Of a DNA stretch of 64,000 bases, positions 43,493 to 49,824 are shown in pieces. A model generated the notes under the pieces. That model worked only from the letters and a program-made list of their open reading frames with translations, had not been told where the DNA came from and searched no databases. The DNA comes from Rhizobium sp. R634 (GTDB lineage Bacteria; Pseudomonadota; Alphaproteobacteria; Rhizobiales; Rhizobiaceae). The stretch lies in NCBI RefSeq assembly GCF_002211305.1, contig NZ_LOKW01000006.1:62001-126000 (forward strand). The letters are read 5' to 3'. Position numbers and translations under genes: made by a program. Within the stretch, counting starts at the first letter, position 1, and the number at the start of each line of letters is the position of its first letter.

Positions 43493-43864
43493 TTACGGGA
43501 ACGTCGTCCGAATGATGCTAGCCAATCGCAACCGGTCGATGCGCCAAGGGGAACCTGGCCCCCCTATTTGTGTCGCAGCGCCGTGCTTCTTGACCTTGCT
43601 AAGTGCTGCGTCCCTTTCGCAACCAAGTAGCTCTGCCGTCGTATCGAGCGTGATCCAGCGCTTTTTTCCATCCGGCGGCAGCCTCTCGTTCCAGTCAATC
43701 GTAAGCGGGTCGATTGGCGGCAGGGAAGGCAGAAGTTCTAATTGGACCGGCACCATCGGCGCGGCGGATATAACGCCGCCGGCCCGCGCCGCAAGGATTG
43801 CCGCGCACCTGGCGGCGATCGTCGCCAGTTCTGATGTGGGAAGAGCATCGAGATCGTCCGTCAA
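43493..43864 (-). CDS. Hypothetical phage protein
   Basis: A 123-residue protein. The C-terminal half (TLDTTAELLGCERDAALSKV and PGSPWRIDRLRLASIIR) resembles a helix-turn-helix of the MerR/excisionase style, but no strong family match. It follows the next gene by ATGA overlap and is separated from the tail chaperone by 80 bp. Confidence 0.55.
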   Translation of the reverse strand: MTDDLDALPTSELATIAARCAAILAARAGGVISAAPMVPVQLELLPSLPPIDPLTIDWNERLPPDGKKRWITLDTTAELLGCERDAALSKVKKHGAATQIGGPGSPWRIDRLRLASIIRTTFP

Positions 43865-44094
43865 GCTGCATCCTCCGTAATCCGCTTTCTCGAACGCTTC
43901 GTCCTCAGGACGCGACGCAAGGCGAGGTCCACGACTTCGGCGTTTAGTTCCTTTGGCACATGGCCGAGGACGATCCGCCGGATGAAATCAATCGTGCGCT
44001 TCTGAAAAATCCTCCGAGCGTCAATGACGAGGGCCGAGGGACGGCTATCCGCCCAGGTGAACAAATCGAGCTCGGCATCAGGCTTTTTTCGCAT
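43861..44094 (-). CDS. Small hypothetical phage protein
   Basis: A 77-residue basic protein (IRRIVLGHVPKELNAEVVDL, RRVLRTKRSRKR). The start overlaps the replication-like gene by 17 nt and its stop overlaps the next gene by ATGA. No function recognised. Confidence 0.55.
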   Translation of the reverse strand: MRKKPDAELDLFTWADSRPSALVIDARRIFQKRTIDFIRRIVLGHVPKELNAEVVDLALRRVLRTKRSRKRITEDAA

Positions 44095-44851
44095 TTTGCT
44101 CTCCCGCTTTGTGAGTGAAGCGATGCAACTCTTCCTCGGCTTGGGATCTTGTCAGTTGCTTGCGCTTTGCCAACTCATGGATCACGCGCTGAAAATTGTT
44201 GCATGCGTCTTTATCGGCGCCCCTCCGCAACGCTCGCGATCCTATGTATTCGACAAGCTCATCTCTCGCCAACTCAGACCCGAATGAGATCGGCGTATGA
44301 GGATCTATGGCGCGCATGAAGTCGCTGCAATTGTCCCCGGATCGAAAGACGACAGCGGCGCCGGCCGCGCTCTCAGGCGCGGGCGACGGCGCCTTATAAT
44401 CTCGATTGCGAACTCTAGATTTTGGGTGACGCCCTCTAGGGGCGTCACCCTTTCTATCTATAGCTATATCTGGCATTGCGTCTGCATCAGAGGATCTTTG
44501 ATTTTGTTGGGAATTTTCCCAGCGCTTTTTCGCGGCTCGTTCACCGTTCGAAGACTTTCGTTCGCGAAAATCGATTTCGTCACCGATCCAACCGCACCAC
44601 AAACTCCCATCCCCGAGGCGAGAAATAAGCCCGCATTCGATAAGGCGTGCGATTTCCCGATCGAAAGCGGACTTCGTCGAATTGCAGCCGCGGTAAAGCA
44701 TTCCGTTGACGACAAGGGGTTCGCCACGCTCGCTCATCATCGCCATGAGCAACGCGAAAAGACCGACTTCGGATTTCGAAAGCGTCCGGGTGGCCGACAG
44801 AAACTTCGAATGGTGGAGCCGGAAGTAGAATGCCTCAGTTGAGCGGCTCAT
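44078..44851 (-). CDS. DUF1376-like replication protein
   Basis: A 257-residue protein. The N terminus (FYFRLHHSKFLSATRTLSKS, EVGLFALLMAMMSERGEPL) matches DUF1376/YdaU-type phage replication proteins. The middle is charged and linker-like, and the C-terminal helical part (DACNNFQRVIHELAKRKQLT) is unassigned. It probably helps start DNA replication of the element. Start at ATG 44851, which overlaps the zinc-ribbon gene stop as ATGA; GGGGA lies about 9 nt before it. Confidence 0.62.
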   Translation of the reverse strand: MSRSTEAFYFRLHHSKFLSATRTLSKSEVGLFALLMAMMSERGEPLVVNGMLYRGCNSTKSAFDREIARLIECGLISRLGDGSLWCGWIGDEIDFRERKSSNGERAAKKRWENSQQNQRSSDADAMPDIAIDRKGDAPRGRHPKSRVRNRDYKAPSPAPESAAGAAVVFRSGDNCSDFMRAIDPHTPISFGSELARDELVEYIGSRALRRGADKDACNNFQRVIHELAKRKQLTRSQAEEELHRFTHKAGEQNAKKA

Positions 44852-45132
44852 GTTGCAATTTCCCCGCATTGCGAGCAGCGCAGTCGCGAACCCAGGCGCG
44901 ACGGCGGCAAGGCGACGGACGCGCTATGGCCGCAGCCGGCGCAGCGCACGATCCTTGTCACCTTCGCAACGGCGGCAGCCGCTTGCTCCCGCAGTGTCGC
45001 TTTCGACGGCCGGGCCTTGGGCGGGCTCTTCGGCAGCCGGATAATCTCCCCGAGATCGGCGACGTCCTGAGTGCCTTGCCGCCGACTTTTGTCGGCGGCG
45101 GTTTGCCTCCGATGGTCGATGCGCCGGGTCAT
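44848..45132 (-). CDS. Small zinc-ribbon protein
   Basis: A 94-residue basic protein. Two CxxC knuckles near the C terminus (RCAGCGHSA and RCSQCGE) form a zinc ribbon, and the first half is Arg/Lys/Ala-rich and probably disordered. It is linked by ATGA overlaps to both neighbours (the excisionase-like gene before it and the replication-like gene after it). Function unknown. Confidence 0.6.
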   Translation of the reverse strand: MTRRIDHRRQTAADKSRRQGTQDVADLGEIIRLPKSPPKARPSKATLREQAAAAVAKVTRIVRCAGCGHSASVALPPSRLGSRLRCSQCGEIAT

Positions 45133-45329
45133 GCCGCCCCCGCGTCGGCACCCGAGCCCTTGAAGAAGTTCAGAAGTTCGTTGCGGCTAGCAACCCATCG
45201 GCCGCCCACTTTTCGGCAGGGGATATGATTTCCCTCAAGCAGCGCGAATGCCTGTCGCGTCGACCGACCGATAAGAAGGCCAATTTCCTCCGCCCCCCAC
45301 ACCAGATCAGACTGATTATCTTTATGCAT
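45129..45329 (-). CDS. Excisionase-like helix-turn-helix protein
   Basis: A 66-residue protein with a helix-turn-helix of the excisionase/MerR type: LVWGAEEIGLLIGRSTRQAF, then ALLEGNHIPCRKVGGRWVAS. Such proteins direct excision with tyrosine integrases or act as repressors. It is the first gene of the leftward operon and is divergent from the zinc-finger/integrase pair; two perfect inverted repeats lie in the 123-bp gap between them. Confidence 0.75.
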   Translation of the reverse strand: MHKDNQSDLVWGAEEIGLLIGRSTRQAFALLEGNHIPCRKVGGRWVASRNELLNFFKGSGADAGAA

Positions 45330-45340
45330 GCTGCATCTCC

Positions 45341-45400
45341 GTTACGTTTGCACAAAAATTAACGTAACGAAGAGTAGTCGCTTGCATTAAGATGATGCAA
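45341..45400. promoter_or_regulatory. Two inverted repeats in the divergent regulatory region
   Basis: GTTACGTT (45341-45348) and AACGTAAC (45361-45368) are exact complements 12 nt apart. TTGCAT (45382-45387) and ATGCAA (45395-45400) form a second perfect pair. They lie between the leftward excisionase-like gene and the rightward zinc-finger/integrase genes, the usual place for an operator controlling the lysogeny-like switch. Confidence 0.55.
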
Positions 45401-45452
45401 CGGTAATTATCCCATATAACGGTGTCTGAAAAATAAGGGTAACATTTAGCCG

Positions 45453-46088
45453 ATGTTTGATATTTCGTTAGATTGGTTTCGTCCCGTCGATGGAGTTGAG
45501 GTCACGGAAAGCCATGGGCTCTTCCAAGACGCGCCGGACCGGAGGATGATTATTGCGCGAAGCGAACGCTTGCATCCGATTGCGTACCGGGTGGAAAATT
45601 TAGAAGATCCCAAATCAATCCGATTGCTGAATGCTCGGAACGTTGACGATTTGGCAAATTTCGTGGCGCGGTTTGGCGTTCCTGATCGGCTCGGCTACAA
45701 CCCAGAAGGCGACCGTGTGCTCGTTTCCCTGATTGAAGCCTTGCGCGACGAGATAGCTGACGGTTTCCACACTACCCAGATCGACGATGATATCGCAAAG
45801 CGGGCGTGGGCAGAGAACGCGCTTCGCCATGTCTCGATGTACCCAGCTTTCGAATACTCTGACGCGGCCAAGCGGATGAAACTCGGCGTTCGGGCCTCGT
45901 CGCTCGCTGACCTAATGCTCTGCGAAGTCGCCTTCGCGTTAGAGGTTGGCGCCAAGCTCCATAATTGTGAAAAATGCAGCAAGGCTTTCATCTCGGGTCA
46001 TCTTACGGGCCGGCGGGCGAATGCCGTCTACTGCTCTGACAAGTGCCGCGTCGCGGCGATGCGCCAACGAAATTCTAAGGGGGCCTAA
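45453..46088 (+). CDS. CGNR-like zinc-finger protein upstream of integrase
   Basis: A 211-residue protein. The C-terminal 45 residues contain a zinc finger of the CGNR type (NCEKCSKAF ... VYCSDKCRVAAMRQRN), expected to bind DNA. The N-terminal 165 residues are unassigned, with an acidic centre. The stop lies 2 nt before the integrase ATG, so the two are co-translated, suggesting a role in controlling or assisting integration. Confidence 0.7.
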   Translation: MFDISLDWFRPVDGVEVTESHGLFQDAPDRRMIIARSERLHPIAYRVENLEDPKSIRLLNARNVDDLANFVARFGVPDRLGYNPEGDRVLVSLIEALRDEIADGFHTTQIDDDIAKRAWAENALRHVSMYPAFEYSDAAKRMKLGVRASSLADLMLCEVAFALEVGAKLHNCEKCSKAFISGHLTGRRANAVYCSDKCRVAAMRQRNSKGA

Positions 46089-46090
46089 CC

Positions 46091-47326
46091 ATGTCCGTTC
46101 GAAAGCGTGAATGGACGACGCCCAAGGGCGTGGCAAAATCAGCCTGGGTCGTCGACTATAACGACACCGCCGGCAAGCGCCGGCTCAAGACCTTCGGCAA
46201 GAAGAAGGATGCTGACGCTTTTGCCGCGACCGCCTTTGTCGAGGTCAGGGATGGGGTCCACGTCGCCGACAGCGCAAGCATCACCGTCGCCGAAGCGGGC
46301 AAGCTGTGGATCGCGACCGGGGAGGGCGAGGGGCTTGAACAATCCACGATCGACCAACGTAAACGACATGTGAAATATCACATTGTTCCGTTCATAGGCG
46401 GAACCCTGCTGTCAAAACTGAGCGTCCCGGCCATTCGAGCCTTCCAAGATCAACTGAGGGAAACGCCGTATCCCGACGATTTCCCGAAGGTCAGCATGCG
46501 CGGCAAGCCGCGCACTGCGAAGATGATCGGGATCGTCACGACAAGCCTCGGGGCCATATTGTCGGACGCGCTGGATCGCGGCGTTGCCTCTCGCAACCCA
46601 GTCTCGGAGATGAGCCGGAAGCATAAGGGCAAAGCCCGGCGCCAGGAAAAGCGGAATAAGCGCAAGCTCGTCGTCGGCGTTGACATACCCACGCCGGCCG
46701 AAATCAGCGCATTCATAAAGGTGCTCTCGGGAACCTGGCGGGCGTTTTTCCTCACGGTAATATTCTCAGGTCTTCGCTCCTCCGAAATTCGCGGCCTGCG
46801 ATGGCAGGATGTCGACTTCGTGCGGGGCGAAATCTATGTTCGCCAGCGCGTCGACCAGTTCAGGAAGGCGGGGCCGCCGAAGTCTGAGGCAGGGGCGCGG
46901 ACGATCCCGGTGCCGCCAATCGTCATAAACTCGCTGAAGGAAATCAAACTGAAGCAGGGCAATGGGATTGACTTCGTCTTCGCCAACCCCGACGGCGAGC
47001 CTCGATCCCATGCAAATATAGTGCTGAAGGGCCTGCAGCCGGCCATGATCAAAGCCGACGTGACGGGCGCCACCGGCAAGAAGGACGAGAAGGGCAACGC
47101 TATTGCAGCGGCCAAATATACCGGCCTGCACGCGCTGCGGCATTTCTACGCGTCCTGGCTGATCAACCGGAAAGAGGACGGCGGGCTCGGCCTGCCGCCG
47201 AAGATGGTTCAGGAACGGCTCGGGCATTCGTCGATCGTGATGACCATGGACGTCTATGGTCATCTGTTCCCGCGGGCTGACGACGGGACAGAACTAGCAC
47301 GGGCCGCGAACATCCTGCTCGCCTGA
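46091..47326 (+). CDS. int: Tyrosine integrase of the element
   Basis: A 411-residue phage-type tyrosine recombinase. The N-terminal arm-binding region (MSVRKREWTTPKGVAKSAWV, residues 1-60) is followed by a SAM-like core-binding domain and the catalytic domain from about 200. The catalytic set is visible: Arg in SGLRSSEIRGLRW (about 228), HxxR in HALRHFYASWL (about 347-350), His in LGHSSIVMTMDVYGHLF (about 374) and the Tyr nucleophile near 389. It points outwards to attR, 60 bp away, and clearly matches the tRNA-Cys integration site type. Confidence 0.93.
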   Translation: MSVRKREWTTPKGVAKSAWVVDYNDTAGKRRLKTFGKKKDADAFAATAFVEVRDGVHVADSASITVAEAGKLWIATGEGEGLEQSTIDQRKRHVKYHIVPFIGGTLLSKLSVPAIRAFQDQLRETPYPDDFPKVSMRGKPRTAKMIGIVTTSLGAILSDALDRGVASRNPVSEMSRKHKGKARRQEKRNKRKLVVGVDIPTPAEISAFIKVLSGTWRAFFLTVIFSGLRSSEIRGLRWQDVDFVRGEIYVRQRVDQFRKAGPPKSEAGARTIPVPPIVINSLKEIKLKQGNGIDFVFANPDGEPRSHANIVLKGLQPAMIKADVTGATGKKDEKGNAIAAAKYTGLHALRHFYASWLINRKEDGGLGLPPKMVQERLGHSSIVMTMDVYGHLFPRADDGTELARAANILLA

Positions 47327-47327
47327 G

Positions 47328-47347
47328 TGCAACACGGATGCAACACG
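47328..47347 (+). repeat. Paired TGCAACACG sites near attR (candidate integrase arm sites)
   Basis: TGCAACACG at 47328-47336 and 47339-47347, 11 bp apart, between the integrase stop and attR. They mirror the TGCAACATG pair near attL, and differ by one base. Confidence 0.5.
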
Positions 47348-47386
47348 AAGGCAAAAAGCCTTGCAAAAACAATTGCGGGGAAAGGT

Positions 47387-47433
47387 CTGCAAATCCTTGT
47401 ACCCCGGTTCAATTCCGGGCGAGGCCTCCAAAA
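47387..47433 (+). repeat. attR core (47-bp direct repeat, right copy)
   Basis: An exact 47-bp copy of 27762-27808, containing the last 44 nt of tRNA-Cys followed by AAAA. It has no 5' half, so it is a partial tRNA remnant, not a gene. The chromosome resumes to the right. Confidence 0.93.
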
Positions 47434-47557
47434 TTCTCCCACATGACATGATCAGCTTGAAATGCCGTCATCCGGCCGGATCGGATCGGCCTCGGCCGGC
47501 ACGAGTTGCCGCTGAAGCATGCGGGGAGAATCGAGCGCGGTTCGGTGTCCAGTCGCC

Positions 47558-47659
47558 TCAGGTCGCTTTGCCGTCCAGCAGCCCACAGCAGAAGATGCCG
47601 ATGAGCGCTGCGACGATGAAGAAATCGAACAGCGTGAGATATTCGAAAATCGCAGACAT
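47558..47659 (-). CDS. 33-residue single-helix membrane peptide
   Basis: A tiny gene starting MSAIFEYLTLFDFFIVAALI and ending GLLDGKAT, with one hydrophobic helix (residues 8-28). AGGAGGAG lies 6 nt before the ATG, the strongest ribosome site in the neighbourhood, which supports a real gene. Function unknown; such peptides commonly stabilise membrane complexes. Confidence 0.65.
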   Translation of the reverse strand: MSAIFEYLTLFDFFIVAALIGIFCCGLLDGKAT

Positions 47660-47867
47660 GGCCTGCTCCTCCTATTCCTCCGTGAAAAATCATAGCATGA
47701 AGAGGCGGAAGATTCCACGCGGGAGTTGCAGCGTTGCCCATGCCTCCTGTGGCGCGGAAGAAGCGCCCGCCGGATTCTTTTCGCTGGCCGCTGCCAAGCC
47801 TTGAAAGCATTCGTGGCGGAGATTAAGAGACGGGGGACAGGAACCGCTTTTCAAAGAGCGAGAGGAC

Positions 47868-48533
47868 ATGATGGATTTCGAAGCAGCCCGCGCAAAGATG
47901 GTCGATAACCAGGTTCGCACGACGGACGTTACCTCGCATTCCGTGCTGACGGCGTTTCTCACGGTGCCGCGTGAGAGTTTCGTGCCGGAGAAGGCGAAGG
48001 TGCTGGCCTATATCGACAACGACGTCGAGATCTCAGCCGCCGCGCCCGGCAAGCCGGCCCGTTTCCTGATGGAGGCTTCGCCGCTCGCCAAGCTGCTGCA
48101 GCTGGCCGCCATCACCAAGGATGATTTCGTGCTCGAAGTCGGCTGCGGCACGGGCTACACCTCTGCGCTGCTGTCGATCATTGCCGGCTCCGTTATTGCG
48201 CTCGAATGCGACGAGGCGCTGGCGGCGGAAGCGAAGGCGAAGCTTGCCGGCTACGGCAAGGTCGAGGTCGTGACCGGCCCGCTCGAAAAGGGCTACGCTG
48301 CCGGCGCTCCCTATGATCTGATCTTCATCAACGGCGCGGTCGAGGAGGTTCCTGCTACTCTTCTCGCTCAGCTGCGCGATGGCGGTCGCCTGATCACCGT
48401 CGAAGGTTACGGCAACGCTGCTCGCGCCAAGGTCTTCGTCGCCGAGCGCGGCGCGATTTCGGAAAACGTCTTCTTCAATGCCTCGGTCAAGCCGCTGCCG
48501 GGCTTTGCCAAGGCGCACGAATTCGTTTTCTAA
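47868..48533 (+). CDS. pcm: Protein-L-isoaspartate O-methyltransferase
   Basis: A 221-residue protein of the PCMT family that repairs isoaspartyl damage by SAM-dependent methylation. N-terminal RAKMVDNQVRTTDVTSHSVL and the SAM motif VLEVGCGTGYTSALL near residue 89 are clear, followed by the post-I acidic residue (LECDEAL). The alphaproteobacterial variant lacks some canonical PCMT substrate residues, so the exact activity is not certain. It is ended by a terminator at 48560. Confidence 0.85.
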   Translation: MMDFEAARAKMVDNQVRTTDVTSHSVLTAFLTVPRESFVPEKAKVLAYIDNDVEISAAAPGKPARFLMEASPLAKLLQLAAITKDDFVLEVGCGTGYTSALLSIIAGSVIALECDEALAAEAKAKLAGYGKVEVVTGPLEKGYAAGAPYDLIFINGAVEEVPATLLAQLRDGGRLITVEGYGNAARAKVFVAERGAISENVFFNASVKPLPGFAKAHEFVF

Positions 48534-48559
48534 GCCGGGTCTTCATCGATGAAATTCTA

Positions 48560-48587
48560 AGCGGGCGCCATCGGCGCCCGCTTTTTC
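48560..48587 (+). terminator. Terminator after pcm
   Basis: GCGGGCGCC (48561-48569) pairs with GGCGCCCGC (48573-48581), followed by TTTTTCG, 27 bp beyond the stop. Confidence 0.8.
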
Positions 48588-48832
48588 GTCGGGTCGTCGG
48601 AAAGCTTTCACAAACGCCGCCTATCCTGAATCCTCCGCGCCCGATTGGATGGAAGAGGGCGAAAAAACGCTGCAGGCTTTCCCGCGGCAAGCGTTGGGTA
48701 ACAAAACTGTGCATGGCCGCACTCAATTGATTCGCGATGATTTTTTTCACGCCTGGGGTATTCTAAGGTCGCGGTGATTCGGATGACCGCTCCACACCAT
48801 CCGGTCGTTGTTTTGGGATAACGGGGATAGAT

Positions 48833-49708
48833 ATGGCTCAGCCAAGTGTAGCGCGTGAACCGTCCATGGAAGAAATTCTGGCCTCCATCCGCCAGATCAT
48901 CGAAAGCAACGAGCCCGGCGCCGGCAAGGCGATCTCCGCATCTCTGCCGCCGGTCTATGGCGCCGATGAGGAGGATAACGGCTCCGAAATCCATTTGACG
49001 GTTGATGACACCTATGCCGGCGTCGAATTCCCCGAGCCGGTCACACGCTCCTCGTCCGATCCGCGCTTCGTAGCCGCCAATTCGGCCGGCACCGCTCCCG
49101 AACCTGAGGTGCCCGCCCGCGCAATGTCGCTGGCCGATGTCGCCGCCCGCGTGCGCGCCGCTTCCGAGCGCAGCGCCGTGCAGGCGGGTCAGGCGCTGCG
49201 CGACATTCCAAGCGCCTTCCGTCAGCCCGAGCCGCAGCCGGCCGTGATGCCGGAGCCGCCGCGCGCCGCCGCGCCTGAGCCGCAGCCGGCCGAACCTGTT
49301 TTCCCGGCCGCCGTAGCACCTGTCCAGCATGCCCCGATCCCTCAGCCGGCCGAGCCCATGTTCGCGGAAGCGCCGAGGGTCGCAGTCGCCGAGCCGGCGC
49401 CGGCCGTCGAAATGGCGCCGCCCGCACTGGAGCCCGCAGCCCAGTCGTCGACCGACCGTTTCCTGCCGAGCGTCATGGACGAAGTCCAGCCGACGCTGCT
49501 TTCGGAGGATGCCGGCCTGCAGATCAGCCGCTCCTTCGAGGAGCTTGCGGCCGCCATCGACGGCGCCGAACGCCGCTCGCTGGACGAGATCGCTGAGGAC
49601 ATGCTGCGCCCGATGCTGCGCGAGTGGCTGGACGACAACCTGCCGACGCTCGTCGAACGGCTGGTGCGCGAGGAAATCGAACGTGTGGCGCGCGGCCCGC
49701 GCCGCTGA
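48833..49708 (+). CDS. popZ: Pole-organizing protein PopZ (DUF2497)
   Basis: A 291-residue protein with the PopZ layout: a short conserved N-terminal helix ([15 protein letters not shown], residues 10-24), a long acidic, Pro/Ala/Glu-rich disordered linker (about 60-215), and a conserved C-terminal helical domain ([13 protein letters not shown], then [20 protein letters not shown] and [15 protein letters not shown]). PopZ forms the polar scaffold that tethers the chromosome origin in alphaproteobacteria. It lies 116 bp before valS and is followed by its own terminator. Confidence 0.9.
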   Translation: MAQPSVAREPSMEEILASIRQIIESNEPGAGKAISASLPPVYGADEEDNGSEIHLTVDDTYAGVEFPEPVTRSSSDPRFVAANSAGTAPEPEVPARAMSLADVAARVRAASERSAVQAGQALRDIPSAFRQPEPQPAVMPEPPRAAAPEPQPAEPVFPAAVAPVQHAPIPQPAEPMFAEAPRVAVAEPAPAVEMAPPALEPAAQSSTDRFLPSVMDEVQPTLLSEDAGLQISRSFEELAAAIDGAERRSLDEIAEDMLRPMLREWLDDNLPTLVERLVREEIERVARGPRR

Positions 49709-49727
49709 TCGGATTGCTTTTTCCTGG

Positions 49728-49760
49728 AAAAGCCGCTCCGGTCTCCGGGGCGGCTTTTTT
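49728..49760 (+). terminator. Terminator after popZ
   Basis: AAAGCCGC-TCCGG pairs with CCGG-GGCGGCTTT around a short loop, followed by TTTTATT, 20 bp beyond popZ. Confidence 0.75.
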
Positions 49761-49824
49761 ATTGACTTGGCCGTGGCCATCCTATTTACAACCCCCATCC
49801 TCGAACCTCGAAATTGGTCAGAAA

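Larger units (their letters stand above)
27762..47433. mobile_element. 19.6-kb integrated phage-like element in tRNA-Cys
   Basis: Bounded by perfect 47-bp direct repeats, with a tyrosine integrase next to the right end. Contents from left to right: serine recombinase, small regulators (RHH, XRE), a GHKL/STAS-like/membrane-protein cassette, a leftward virion-type operon (DUF6362-like, winged helix, DUF4815, gpT-like capsid protein, coiled-coil, metallopeptidase, tape measure, tail chaperone, replication-like and zinc-ribbon proteins), an excisionase-like regulator, a zinc-finger protein and the integrase. No terminase, portal, holin or endolysin gene was recognised, so it is a defective prophage, a satellite or a specialised element. 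Confidence 0.9.

Noticed and set aside
33162..45329. Interpretation of the virion operon as a tailocin
   Set aside because: A capsid-type protein, replication-like protein, integrase and att sites are present, and no sheath, tube or baseplate set or lysis cassette was recognised; a prophage or satellite origin fits better.
47361..47804. A rightward frame across attR
   Set aside because: It reads through the tRNA remnant and the opposite strand of the 33-codon gene, and has no ribosome site.
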